A stretch of 64,000 nucleotides of DNA from Streptomyces vietnamensis (lineage in GTDB: Bacteria; Actinomycetota; Actinomycetes; Streptomycetales; Streptomycetaceae), in NCBI RefSeq assembly GCF_000830005.1, contig NZ_CP010407.1, positions 7,142,001 to 7,206,000 on the forward strand, given 5' to 3'. This document shows, piece by piece, positions 8,910 through 17,723 of this stretch. The notes under the pieces are model-generated. The model was not told the DNA's origin. It ran no database searches and saw nothing but the letters and a program-made list of their open reading frames with translations. Each line of letters starts with the position of its first letter. The stretch's first letter is position 1. The translations under genes were made by a program, and so were the position numbers.

Positions 8910-9499
8910 GCCGTCCGCGCCGGAACCCGAGGGAGCTACCCGTGCCGGCGCCCACCCGCACCTGCTAGTCGATCACCGAGGCGCTGCTTCTGCCCAAGCC
9001 GATCAGGCTCGGCCCCACGCTGTACGGCATCATTCACCCTGCTGAAACTGCTCCCCGCCTGCCACATCCCGCGACGCGCCGAGGAGCGCGGCGAGTGAGG
9101 ACCGTACACCGTGGTCGTGGAGACCACTGGGGGCCTTCGGCTGACCGACCTCGATGCCGAGGTGGAGATCTGCCCCGAGCCGGTCGAGGCGCCCCACAAG
9201 GCGGAGGAGGCCTGGACCGGGTTCGCCTGGGCCCGCGCACCCGTCGGGTCGTCTACGGCGAGCCCGGCCCCGCTGATCCGCCAGGAGCTGGAGCACATCA
9301 GCTGACCGCGCGGACCGCCGCCATTGTCGCGGCCCGGTTGGACAGCGACAGTCCGCGTACCGGCACGGCACCGTAGGTTTCCGTCAACTCCTGGATGTCT
9401 TACCGGTGTTCGCTGCTCCAGTGTCGGCATGGGCGCCCGGGTCGACGGCCAGGTGGGCGAGCAGGCTCATGTGAGGTCTCCGTGCTGTCAGGAGGCCCG
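8910..9499. other. 590-bp gene-poor region
   Basis: No credible complete gene. A short plus-strand frame (9111-9305) and a minus-strand frame (8936-9430) show no family resemblance that I recognise and lack convincing ribosome sites. It lies between convergent genes and may hold the 3' remains of a lost gene. Confidence 0.4.
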
Positions 9500-10303
9500 T
9501 CAGTACTTGTCAAGGAACTCGGTGATCGCGGCGTTGACCGCCTCCGGTTGCTCCAGGTGCCCCAGGTGTCCAGCATCGGGGATCTCGACGAAGTCGCAGC
9601 CGGGGATGGCGTCGGCCACCTCCGAGACCAGGTGGGGCGGGCAGATCAGGTCGTCGGCGAAACTGATCGCCCGGCACGGCACCGTGATCGCGCGCAGCGC
9701 CTTGCGCCGGTCGCCGGACTGGATGACCCAAGCCTGGCCGTCGGCGGTGTTGCTGCCGCTGCCGGTCAGTTCGAAGATGTCCAGCCAGGAGCGGATGGCG
9801 TCGTCGTCGTTCAGCGAGGCGGGGGAGAGCATCTCCAGGACGGTGCGGACCGCCTCGTACTTGGGCGGCAGTTGGACGCGGTTCTCCCGCATCAGCTGGT
9901 CGCTCTCCAGCATCGCCCGGCGCATCGCGTCAGACCGGGCCCTGGTCGCCATCAGGACCGCCGAGCGCACCAGATGAGGTGCCTCGATGGCCAGTTCCTG
10001 GGCGATCATGGCGCCCATGGAGTACCCGACGATCCGGCACGGGCCGAGGTCCAGCGCCTCGATCAGCCCCTTGGTGTCGGCCACCATGTCGGCCAGCGAG
10101 TACTTGCCCTCCGGTGCGTCCGAGCCGCCGATGCCCCGGTTGTCGAAGACGACCGCCTCGTAGCCGGCCTGGATGACGGCCGGAGTCTGGTGCATCGTCC
10201 AGACGCGGCCCGCGGCCCCCGAACCCATGATGAACAGGACGGGTTCGCCCTGGCCCGAGCGCTGGTACGAGAGGCGGATGCCGTTGGTGCTCACCTGGGG
10301 CAT
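9500..10303 (-). CDS. Alpha/beta-fold hydrolase
   Basis: 267 residues from the ATG complementary to 10301-10303, with AGGAG upstream. Oxyanion region FIMGSGAAG, nucleophile elbow GYSMGA with Ser95, and a C-terminal catalytic His in DAGHLGHLE. The N-terminal VSTNGIRLSYQRSG is typical of single-domain hydrolases, esterases and cofactor-free haloperoxidases. A possible role is hydrolysis or transfer of acyl intermediates. The SyrC-type aminoacyltransferases share this fold but use Cys, so Ser argues against that role. A second copy with an internal deletion lies at 61698-62008. StrR-type box 3 lies 260 bp upstream. Confidence 0.88.
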   Translation of the reverse strand: MPQVSTNGIRLSYQRSGQGEPVLFIMGSGAAGRVWTMHQTPAVIQAGYEAVVFDNRGIGGSDAPEGKYSLADMVADTKGLIEALDLGPCRIVGYSMGAMIAQELAIEAPHLVRSAVLMATRARSDAMRRAMLESDQLMRENRVQLPPKYEAVRTVLEMLSPASLNDDDAIRSWLDIFELTGSGSNTADGQAWVIQSGDRRKALRAITVPCRAISFADDLICPPHLVSEVADAIPGCDFVEIPDAGHLGHLEQPEAVNAAITEFLDKY

Positions 10304-10477
10304 GGTGTCGGGACTCCTGAGTGAGAGGGAATCGAGGTGGAGGAGGCCCGCCGATACGGCTCCGCTGCACCCACCTTGGCACTGCGGCGCGCCGGTCATC
10401 AAACCAGGCTGTAGGCAGGGCCGTTCAGGAACCATTCGTCGCCGGCCGTGGGGAGTCCGGCGTCCCAGGCGAGCAGG

Positions 10478-10770
10478 ATGGGCGAGTCCCACCCGCACAT
10501 GTCGGACGGGGCGATCGCGTGGACCGCGGGATCGGGGACGAAGGCCGTCGCGGCCAGTCCGCGATGTTCAGCTGAGGCGGTGCCGCAGTTGAACGCACGA
10601 GTCGGCCGGGATGGCAAGGTGCGCCCGCTCAACAGCGGAGCGAGTCGGCAGGGGCCGCGGAACTCATCGCCGAGCGCCCGCAGGCCACGTCGCGTGAGGC
10701 CGCCCGGCTCGCCGTGGTCTCGGCAGCGACGGTCAGCGACGTGCGCGAGCGGCATCAGCTCGGTGCGCCC
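10478..10770 (+). pseudogene. Remnant of a StrR-like regulator
   Basis: Plus-strand translation gives SHPHMSDGAIAWTAGSGTKA, then VPQLNARVGRDGKVRPLNS. After a frameshift near 10630 it gives AAELIAERPQATSREAARLA and VSAATVSDVRE. Each block aligns in order with the intact regulator at 11744-12736 (SHPHLSDRAIARTAGLGAKA, RVGRDGKVRPLNS, AAELLAERPEASLREVARLA, SPATVSDVRR). Both ends are missing, so only the middle third survives. It contains StrR-type box 3. Confidence 0.8.
10566..10594. promoter_or_regulatory. StrR-type operator box 3 (inside the regulator remnant)
   Basis: GTTCAGCTG-N11-CAGTTGAAC, a close consensus match. It falls where the intact regulator gene has no box. It may act on the minus-strand hydrolase gene that starts at 10303. 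Confidence 0.65.
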
Positions 10771-11743
10771 GCGGTGGACACCGAGAGCAGCCCCGATGGG
10801 GCCGGCTCGAACTGCGAGGCCCTGACACCGGTCGGGCACCCAAGCAGCGTGACGAGCGGCGGCCCCGGCTGGTACAGCCGGGTGCGGCGGGCGGCCGGTG
10901 TGCGGCGTACGGGTGCGAGGTGGTGGGCGCGGAGAGCGGTGATGCACCTGAGGCACGCCGGCCGGCAGGTGCGACCCGGGACCTTCCGTGTCATTCACGT
11001 GAAGGAAGGCGTAGTCCTCGCCACTGTGCTCGGCGCGGTGACGCCATGACCCCGGACCCTTTCATGTTGCACCACACAATCAGAGAACAAAGAACTTCCC
11101 TGTTCCTCGGAGTACTTGGCCGGAATGCCTACCCTGCTTCGCTGGGTCGGATGCGCGCGGGAATCAGCGGGCACCCCGCCCTCTGCAGGTCGCGTTGAAC
11201 GCGTGATGTCGTTGGATGTGCGCCTTCGGCCGTTTCGAGCGCTGTACCTCCTGTCTGTGAGGTATGCGCAGGGAGGGGGCCTCACCGAAGGGCGGCGGGC
11301 ATTTCGGGGGCAGACGTGAACTCGCCAAGGGTGCCGCAGGGCACGGGCGGCGCGATTCGCAGTGGACACTCGATCGGATAAGACTTCTGATGCTCCATCA
11401 GTTTGTCGTTCGTTGCGGACTGGTGGCACGGGAGGTGACCACTGGCCGTGTGAAGGAATGATGGCTATTCAGTGAATGATGGTCATTCAGTGGGTGATTC
11501 AAGCCAATCGATGAGCCGTACACGGCTTGCTGGTTGTGCCCCCTCGACAGTTCATGGGGCGGAAGTCATGATCGAAGCAGTTGAATTTGGCTGGGACGTG
11601 TCCTTGAGGGCCGGCTTCGAACCTTGGTGGTGATTCGCGGAGCGAGCCTTCGGGACCTGGTAGGCGCCTCGCCGGGACGCCCCTGTGGAGTATCGACACG
11701 CGCCTGGGCCCAGCTCGGAGCCGATGACAATCAGGGGGATCAC
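10771..11743. other. Gene-poor region upstream of the StrR-like regulator
   Basis: About 970 bp without a gene I can support. It is less GC-rich than its surroundings around 11060-11120. Short frames on both strands show no recognisable family. The only structured element is the tandem palindromic repeat at 11456-11491. It probably contains the promoter of the regulator gene. Confidence 0.45.
11456..11491. repeat. Two tandem 18-bp palindromic repeats
   Basis: Unit GAATGATGGYYATTCAGT occurs at 11456-11473 and 11474-11491, followed by a partial third copy (GGTGATTCA). Each unit holds the dyad GAAT...ATTC and is unlike the StrR-type boxes. The position, about 250 bp before the regulator start, suggests an operator for a higher-level regulator of the pathway activator. 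Confidence 0.6.
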
Positions 11744-12736
11744 TTGAGGCGGACTGTTCGAGACCTGAAACCGACCGTTGTGGTGTCGGCCGCCGTGTTG
11801 CAGTTGGGAGAGTCGCCGCGCACCGGCGGCTGGGACGAGGAGCACATCGCCAGGTTGGCGGAGCTGGACGGCCCGCTTCCGCCGATCCTGGTCGAGCGGC
11901 AGACCATGCGCGTGATCGATGGGGCCCACCGGCTGCTGGCCGCGGTTTCCAAGGGCCAACTGGCCGTCGAGGTCGAGTTCTTCGACGGCAACAGTGCGGA
12001 TGCCTTCCTGAAGGCGGTCGAGGCGAATGTCGCCCATGGTCTGCCACTCTCCCTGGCCGACCGACGGGCAGCAGCCGAGCGGATCGTGACCTCGCACCCG
12101 CACCTTTCCGACCGGGCGATCGCGCGGACCGCGGGGCTGGGTGCCAAGGCGGTGGCGGCGATTCGCCGCCGGGTGGCTGAGACCGCGGATGGACCGCAGG
12201 TGCAGGCGAGGGTCGGTCGGGACGGCAAGGTCCGTCCGCTGAACAGCCTGGAAGGGCGCCGTCGGGCCGCGGAGCTGCTGGCCGAGCGCCCGGAGGCCTC
12301 GCTGCGCGAGGTCGCCAGGCTGGCCGGGATCTCCCCGGCGACGGTCAGCGATGTCCGGCGCCGGCTGGCGGCCGGGGAGGCGTCGGCCACCGAGCAGGCG
12401 GGCGACGGCGCCATGGGCGTGGTGATCCCGGCCCAGCGGACCCAAGCGACCATGGCCCAGCATATGCGGCTGATGCGGTCCGACCCGGCCACGGTGCTGG
12501 AGAAACTGCTGCGCGACCCGTCGCTGCGCCACAAGGAGGAAGGCCGCCAACTGCTGCGCCTGCTGCAGCAGAACGCGATGGGGGCCAATGAATGGTCCGA
12601 GCTCACCGAGGTCGTGCCCACGCACTGTGGTGCCCTGGTGGTGGACCTTGCCCGGCAGTGCGCCGAGACCTGGCTGGAGTTCGCGCAGCAACTGGACCAG
12701 CGGGTTCGCGCGGTGGGCCAGGCCGCGACCGGCTGA
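11744..12736 (+). CDS. StrR-like pathway-specific activator (ParB-type domain)
   Basis: 330 residues from a TTG start with GGGGGA 5-10 bp upstream; a GTG at 11624 would add 40 residues of no clear homology. The N-terminal ParB/sulfiredoxin-like part contains RVIDGAHRLLAA and VEANVAHGLPLSLADRRAAA. A helix-turn-helix region follows (HLSDRAIARTAGLGAKAVAA, then SLREVARLAGISPATVSDVR), and the C-terminal domain ends with MGANEWSELTEVVPTHC. This is the layout of StrR, Bbr and Tei15 activators of antibiotic clusters. Known StrR boxes have an inverted repeat split by 11 bp, and eight such boxes occur in this window. No box is seen directly before this gene, so it may be controlled from outside. A hairpin follows the stop. 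Confidence 0.93.
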   Translation: MRRTVRDLKPTVVVSAAVLQLGESPRTGGWDEEHIARLAELDGPLPPILVERQTMRVIDGAHRLLAAVSKGQLAVEVEFFDGNSADAFLKAVEANVAHGLPLSLADRRAAAERIVTSHPHLSDRAIARTAGLGAKAVAAIRRRVAETADGPQVQARVGRDGKVRPLNSLEGRRRAAELLAERPEASLREVARLAGISPATVSDVRRRLAAGEASATEQAGDGAMGVVIPAQRTQATMAQHMRLMRSDPATVLEKLLRDPSLRHKEEGRQLLRLLQQNAMGANEWSELTEVVPTHCGALVVDLARQCAETWLEFAQQLDQRVRAVGQAATG

Positions 12737-12743
12737 CCGAGTG

Positions 12744-12783
12744 GTGCCGGGCCCGTCGTGGCGGTCACACGCGGGCCCGGCAC
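12744..12783 (+). terminator. Hairpin terminator after the StrR-like gene
   Basis: Perfect 12-bp arms GTGCCGGGCCCG (12744-12755) and CGGGCCCGGCAC (12772-12783) with a 16-nt loop, 7 bp after the stop codon. No T-run follows, as is common in actinobacteria. Confidence 0.7.
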
Positions 12784-13296
12784 GGACCGGCAGGGCAGCC
12801 GGTGGGGCGCTGCTGTCATGCGGCGCGGATCAGGACGAGCGACCCGTTGAGGTGGGGCTGTTGCCACAGGTGGCCGTGCCGCTCGTCCCAGCTGCCGGAG
12901 GCAAGGGCCTGCTCTTGCTGGTAGGCGGTTTCCTGGCAGGACAGGCCGTACACGGTCGCCGCTGGTGGCCGTCAATGCGATCGCCGGCAGCCGGCGGCCC
13001 GGCAACCGGTCGACCGCGGTAGGCGGCCGTGTCAAGGCGAGCGGTCGGCTGGGCCCGCCGAGTGGCCAACTCCTCAATTCACACGATGAGTTCGTCGATC
13101 TCCGTGCGGTACTCGGCCATCGAGGACGGGCAGTCGTCCACCGCCGCGGCCCCGGGGGCCAGGCAATCGAGGAACGGCCGGCCACTCCGCCGGAATCCCC
13201 AACTCGCATAGCAACAGGCCGTCAAATCAGGGCTGTTGACGAGTGATGGCTTGGCATCGGATCGAGCGATGCGGTCCCGCTCGCCGGCGACCGGAT
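12784..13296. other. Gene-poor region with a possible minus-strand gene remnant
   Basis: The minus strand from about 12955 down to a TGA at 12816 encodes a protein-like C-terminus (LSCQETAYQQEQALASGSWD, then HLWQQPHLNGSLVLIRAA). An in-frame stop lies a few codons upstream, so no gene of normal length remains. I do not recognise the family. Nothing else is visible. Confidence 0.3.
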
Positions 13297-13325
13297 GTTC
13301 AACCGATGGCGTGCGGCAGTTGGAC
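13297..13325. promoter_or_regulatory. StrR-type operator box 4
   Basis: GTTCAACCG-N11-CAGTTGGAC. It precedes the long transcription unit from the FAAL remnant through the dehydrogenases, carrier protein and three NRPS genes. The CATAGT element at 13439 is 113 bp downstream, farther than at the other boxes. Confidence 0.7.
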
Positions 13326-13438
13326 ACCCGCGCGCACTCGTCGGGGACCGCACACCCTTGTATTCCAGCACCCCTGAACCATCTGGGTGTTCAGGGTCAG
13401 CGTGCACTTTGCCACTTACCGAGGGACGGGGGCTGGGG

Positions 13439-13444
13439 CATAGT
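13439..13444 (+). promoter_or_regulatory. Probable -10 element of the main biosynthetic operon
   Basis: CATAGT in the context GGCTGGGGCATAGTGGTC, identical over the core to the element at 58922 before the intact FAAL gene. No clear -35 is visible, which fits activator dependence. It lies about 185 bp before the first start codon. Confidence 0.4.
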
Positions 13445-13628
13445 GGTCGCCGGGCCCCGCCATGATCCCTAACGCCGACGCAACCGATGCCGCTGATGAG
13501 CGCTTCGCGAGCAGTCCGGCCTGGACGGCGACGCGAGGCGGCCGCATCTCGGCTGAGGTAGGAGTCGGAACGGTGCGCCGCACCCCGGAACAACAGTGAC
13601 TGACGGAGCAGCAGCCTAGGGGAACAGC

Positions 13629-13838
13629 ATGGATTTCGATCTCGGCGGCTACCAGAGCCTGGGAGCTGCCTTCGACGCGCGGATCGCGCGTCACCCGGAG
13701 AAAGCCGCTCTCACCGTCACCCGTGGCACTGCCGAGGAAGACGACGAGAACCTCGGCTTCACGGAGCCGGTGCGGCTCACCCCGCCGCGCGAACCGGACC
13801 CCAAGGTGCGGCGCCTGGCGGCGGGAGCCCTCAGGTGA
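13629..13838 (+). pseudogene. Fatty acyl-AMP ligase with most of the gene deleted in frame
   Basis: 69-codon frame with an AGGGGAA ribosome site. Its first 46 residues (MDFDLGGYQSLGAAF, IARHPEKAALTV) match the N-terminus of the intact FAAL at 59176. Its last dozen (EPDPKVRRLAAG) match the end of that FAAL (ELEPAVRRLTAG). Everything between, about 520 residues including the whole active site, is gone. The stop overlaps the GTG start of the next gene (GTGA), so it may survive as a leader that keeps translational coupling to the dehydrogenase. Confidence 0.85.
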
Positions 13839-15592
13839 CCGCCACCCGCACGGGCGCCGGGATCGCGGCCGCCCTCGACGAAGCCCTGGGCCCGCTCGAC
13901 GAGACGGCCCGCCGGTCCGTGGAGCTCGACGAGGACGATCAGTTCCCCGCGGACTTCTGTGCCCGCCTCGATGGGTTGGGCCTGTCGGCCTACTACGTAC
14001 CGACCGAGTGGGGCGGCGCGCTGTCCGACCACGAGGAGATGATCCGGCTCTGGCGCATCGTCGCTCGCCGTGACATCAGTGCACTGACGGCCCACGCCAA
14101 GACGTACCTGGGCGTGGCCCCGATCTGGATCGCCGGCAACCCGGAGCAGGCCAGGGCCACCGCTGACGCGGTGATGTCAGGTTCGCCGGTGGCTTGGGCG
14201 CTGTCCGAGCCGGAGCACGGTGCCGACCTGCTGAGCGGTTCCGTCACCGCCACGGCGGAGCCCGACGGCTACCGTGTCGACGGCGTGAAGTGGCCGATCA
14301 ACAACGCCACCCGCTCGAGCCACCTCACTCTGCTCGCGCGCACCGGCCGGGACGGCTCCGGGCGTGGCCAGAGCCTCTTCCTCGTCGACAAGTCGGTGCT
14401 GCAGCCGGGTACTTGGCGGACACTGCCGAAGGTGCTGACGCACGGCATCCGCGGAATCGACATCTCCGGCATCGAGTTCGACGGTGCGCTGCTGCCGGCC
14501 GACGCATTGATCGGCCCGGAGGGAAGCGGCCTGGAGACGGTGCTGCTCGCGCTCCAGTTCACCCGGACGATGTGCACCGCACTCTCCCTCGGCGCCGGTG
14601 AGCACGCGCTGCGACTCGCGGCCCGGTTCGTGGGGGCACGCATCATACAGAAGCGCCCGCTGGCCGAACGGCCCTTCCCGGCCTCGGTCCTGGCCCGCAG
14701 CGCCGCGCTGCTGACGGCTACGGAAGCGACCGCGCTGGTCGCCGCCCGTTCGCTCCACAGCCTCACCGCGGAGATGAGCGTGACCTCGGCGGCCGCCAAG
14801 GCACTCGCGCCCACACTGGTCGACGCCACGCTGGGGGAGCTCGCCGAACTGCTCGGCGCACGTTCCTTCCTCTCCGACGTGTACGAGTACGGCGCGTTCC
14901 AGAAGGTGTGGCGCGACCACCAGATCGTGGCGGTGTTCGACGGCAGTACCCCGGTGAACCGCGCCGCCCTGGTGCAGCAGTTCCCCAAGCTCGTCCGTGG
15001 CTTCGCCACCGGCACCGTCGATGCGGCCGGACTGGCAGAAGCCGTCTCGATCGGCAGTCCGGTCCGCCGCGTGGACCGGGGCGCACTGACCATGCTGTCC
15101 CGGCAGGGATGCTCCGTCGTGCAGGCGCTGCCCGCACTCGTCGAGTCGATCGGCAGCCGGCCCGCCCCCGCCGGGCTCGCCGACCAGGCCGTCGCACTGG
15201 GTGCCATGGCCGACCACCTGCACAGCCAGATGGCCGACGTGGCGCCCGCCGCCCGTCCCCCCATGGCCGCCTACGAGCTGGCCGCCGCCTATGAGCTCTG
15301 CTACGCGGGTGCGGCCTGCCTGCACCTGTGGACCACGGGTGAATCCGAGCATGCGGCGGAGCCGCTGTGGCAGGACGGCCTCTGGGTGCGGGCGGCGCTG
15401 CGCGCCCTGCTGGCCAGGCTCGCTGCGGTACTGCGAGTGCCGGTGCCGGCTGCCGGGCCCGGCGACGACCGGCTCGACGCCACGCTGGCCGGTCTCGTCG
15501 TCGACGCCGCGAACACCGGTGCCCCCATCACCCCGTTCGGGGCGCCGGCGCCCCGAACGCTTCAGCAGGGGAAGGACTCACGTGAGCGCTGA
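13835..15592 (+). CDS. Acyl-CoA dehydrogenase-like enzyme 1
   Basis: 585 residues, GTG start overlapping the previous stop. Acyl-CoA dehydrogenase features include ALSEPEHGADLLSG in the flavin/substrate region, VDGVKWPINNATRSSHLTLL, and the C-terminal VYEYGAFQKVWRDHQIVAVFDGS. It is longer than the usual 380-residue enzymes and carries an extra C-terminal helical region, like the dehydrogenase pair of the enduracidin and ramoplanin clusters as I recall them. Inferred role: introducing a double bond in the fatty acyl chain bound to the carrier protein or CoA. It overlaps the next dehydrogenase by 11 bp. The end of the intact FAAL at 60954 carries only the first 12 codons of a second copy of this gene. 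Confidence 0.88.
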   Translation: MTATRTGAGIAAALDEALGPLDETARRSVELDEDDQFPADFCARLDGLGLSAYYVPTEWGGALSDHEEMIRLWRIVARRDISALTAHAKTYLGVAPIWIAGNPEQARATADAVMSGSPVAWALSEPEHGADLLSGSVTATAEPDGYRVDGVKWPINNATRSSHLTLLARTGRDGSGRGQSLFLVDKSVLQPGTWRTLPKVLTHGIRGIDISGIEFDGALLPADALIGPEGSGLETVLLALQFTRTMCTALSLGAGEHALRLAARFVGARIIQKRPLAERPFPASVLARSAALLTATEATALVAARSLHSLTAEMSVTSAAAKALAPTLVDATLGELAELLGARSFLSDVYEYGAFQKVWRDHQIVAVFDGSTPVNRAALVQQFPKLVRGFATGTVDAAGLAEAVSIGSPVRRVDRGALTMLSRQGCSVVQALPALVESIGSRPAPAGLADQAVALGAMADHLHSQMADVAPAARPPMAAYELAAAYELCYAGAACLHLWTTGESEHAAEPLWQDGLWVRAALRALLARLAAVLRVPVPAAGPGDDRLDATLAGLVVDAANTGAPITPFGAPAPRTLQQGKDSRER

Positions 15593-17255
15593 GAAGTTGG
15601 ACGCACTGTTCGGCGACCCACGGGACCCGGACAACCCGGTCGGCTACGCCGCCGTCCTCGCCGCCGACGAGCGGCACGAGATGCTCGCCGAGGGCGAACG
15701 CCTGCTGGAGGCCTACGGCATGAACGCCGAGTTCGTGCCGGCCGCGTACGGTGGCCGACTGGTGCGGGCCGACCGGCTTGCCGAAGTGCAGCGGGCACTG
15801 TGGCGACGCGACCCCTGCCTCGGCCTCGGCTACGGCTTCAGCTCCCTCCTCGGATCGGTCAACATCTGGTCCGCCGGCACGCACGAGCAGCGCACGAAGG
15901 CAGCCGAGATCCTGCTGGGGGGCGGCCGGATCGCGGCCGCCTTCCACGAACTCGACCACGGCAACGACTTCGCGCACGCCGAGTGCGCTGCCGTTCCGAG
16001 CGACGACGGCTGGCTGCTGACCGGGCGCAAGGAGATCGTCACCAATCTGCGCCGTGCCGAGGCCATGGTGCTCTTCGCACGGACCAGTGAGGTCGCGGGC
16101 AGCCGCAGCCACAGCCAGTTCTTCGTCACCCGGGACGAGTTGCCGGCCGACCGCGTGCTGGATCTGCCGCGGTTCCCCAGCTCCGGCATGAACGGAGTGC
16201 AACTCGGCGGACTGCGGTTCTCCGACTGCCCGATCCCCGGCAACGCGATGCTCGGCCGGCCCGGCCAGGGCATCGAGAACGCCCTGCGCGCCTACCAGCT
16301 CAGCCGGGTGGTGCTCCCGGCCATCCTCGTCGGGCCGTTGGACACCGCGCTGCGCCTGGCGCTGGAGTGCGTGCACGAGCGGCGCCTCTACGGTGGCGTC
16401 GCCGCCGACCTGCCCTATGTGCGCGCCGCCCTCGCACGCACCTACGCCGACCTGCTGGCCGTCGACGCCTTCTGCGGCGTCGGACTCCGGGCGCTGCACC
16501 TGGCCCCGGAGGCCACGCTGCTCTACGCACCGGCGGTGAAGTACCTGACGTCACGGATCGTGCTGGACGCCTTCGAGGATCTGCGTGCGGTCATGGGCGC
16601 CCAGGGCTACCTCCGCGAGGGCTCCTACGCGATGTTCCAGAAGCTCGTCAGGGACGCCGCTCCGGCCACCTTCGCCCACATCTCGCGCTCCGCCTGCCTG
16701 GTTCTGATCCTGCCGCAACTGCCCCGGCTGGCGCGGAAGTCCTGGCTGGCCGACCCGGCCGCCGCTCGGCAGCTGTTCGACCTCGGCGCGGACCTGCCGC
16801 CGCTGGACTTCGACCAGCTCGCCGTCGGCATGCTGTCCGGTGACGGGCTGATCGGCGTGCTGGCCGAGACCGCCGAGCGCGAGTCGGCCGGCAGCCCGGT
16901 CGGTCGGTTCGCAGTGCGCTTCAGGGACGAGGTGCTCGCGCTGCGCGACCAGTGCGCCGCACTGGCCCCCTCGGACCTCACGATCGGGGCCTCTCCGGAG
17001 GCCTACGCGGTGGCCGACCGGTACACGGTGCTGCTCGCCGCCGCCGCCGCGCTCGCGGTCTGGCGCAGCGATGACCGTCAGCAGGAGGCGGCGCTCCTCG
17101 GGATCCTCGACCGGCTCTCCGGACGCCTCGGTGGCGCCCCGGTGCTCACTCCGGACGAGCGCGCGAGTGCCGAGCAGGCGCTGTTCGACATCGCTGTCGA
17201 GCGCTTTCAGGACGGGCGGCTCCTCGACCTGTCCGCACGTCATGTTTCGGGATGA
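15582..17255 (+). CDS. Acyl-CoA dehydrogenase-like enzyme 2
   Basis: 557 residues from a GTG inside the end of the previous gene, with AGGGGAAGGA upstream. Family features: FHELDHGNDFAHAE, LTGRKEIVTNLRRAEAMVLF, and VLDAFEDLRAVMGAQGYL with EGSYAMFQKLVRD near the C-terminus. It is related to but distinct from enzyme 1. The pair probably acts on neighbouring positions of the lipid tail, giving a di-unsaturated acyl group as in enduracidin-type compounds. The carrier-protein gene follows after 13 bp, in one operon. Confidence 0.87.
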   Translation: MSAEKLDALFGDPRDPDNPVGYAAVLAADERHEMLAEGERLLEAYGMNAEFVPAAYGGRLVRADRLAEVQRALWRRDPCLGLGYGFSSLLGSVNIWSAGTHEQRTKAAEILLGGGRIAAAFHELDHGNDFAHAECAAVPSDDGWLLTGRKEIVTNLRRAEAMVLFARTSEVAGSRSHSQFFVTRDELPADRVLDLPRFPSSGMNGVQLGGLRFSDCPIPGNAMLGRPGQGIENALRAYQLSRVVLPAILVGPLDTALRLALECVHERRLYGGVAADLPYVRAALARTYADLLAVDAFCGVGLRALHLAPEATLLYAPAVKYLTSRIVLDAFEDLRAVMGAQGYLREGSYAMFQKLVRDAAPATFAHISRSACLVLILPQLPRLARKSWLADPAAARQLFDLGADLPPLDFDQLAVGMLSGDGLIGVLAETAERESAGSPVGRFAVRFRDEVLALRDQCAALAPSDLTIGASPEAYAVADRYTVLLAAAAALAVWRSDDRQQEAALLGILDRLSGRLGGAPVLTPDERASAEQALFDIAVERFQDGRLLDLSARHVSG

Positions 17256-17268
17256 GAAAGGGAGTTCG

Positions 17269-17550
17269 ATGACTGATCGGACAGTGGGTGTGCGGGTGTC
17301 GGGTGAGGACATCGAGCGGTGGTTGATGGAGCGGGTGTCCTATTACCTGGAGACGCCGGTGGGGGAGATCGATCCGGGCGTCTCGCTCGCCGAGTACGGG
17401 CTGGAGTCGGTGTACGCCTTCGCGTTGTGCGGGGACATCGAGGACAAGTTGGGTGTGACCGTGGAGCCGACCCTGGTGTGGGACGTCGACACGGTTGCGG
17501 CTCTGACCGTTCACCTGACCGGCCTGGTGGCCGAACTGCCGTCGGCCTGA
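17269..17550 (+). CDS. Acyl carrier protein, copy 1
   Basis: 93 residues, AAAGGGAG ribosome site. The carrier-domain helix II motif YGLESVYAF gives the phosphopantetheine serine S47, and the length is normal for a free-standing ACP. It should carry the fatty acyl chain from the FAAL to the starter C domain of the first NRPS, 173 bp downstream. Copy 2 at 58364 differs at only four of 282 bases (G7D, P30A and two silent changes), which implies very recent duplication or gene conversion. Confidence 0.92.
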   Translation: MTDRTVGVRVSGEDIERWLMERVSYYLETPVGEIDPGVSLAEYGLESVYAFALCGDIEDKLGVTVEPTLVWDVDTVAALTVHLTGLVAELPSA

Positions 17551-17723
17551 CGGACCTTCCGGGCCTTCAAGGCCCGCAGGGCTCTTAGTACACGTTTGTC
17601 TGCCGGCGGCGGGATCCGACGGGGTCCTGGGCCGGTTCGGTTGATTCGCGCGGTCCCAGTGCCGTGGTTCAGCGTCCTGCCTTTGTTCTTCCAGAGTGTG
17701 TCGATCGATTGAGGGATACGAGA

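Noticed and set aside
9500..10303. SyrC-like aminoacyltransferase for moving residue 8 from the A-T protein to T8
   Set aside because: The nucleophile is Ser in GYSMG, not the Cys expected for that group; no further support in the sequence.
13372..13396. Dyad with CTGAAC and GTTCAG near 13372-13396
   Set aside because: Half-sites point the wrong way and spacing is not 11 bp; treated as chance near box 4.
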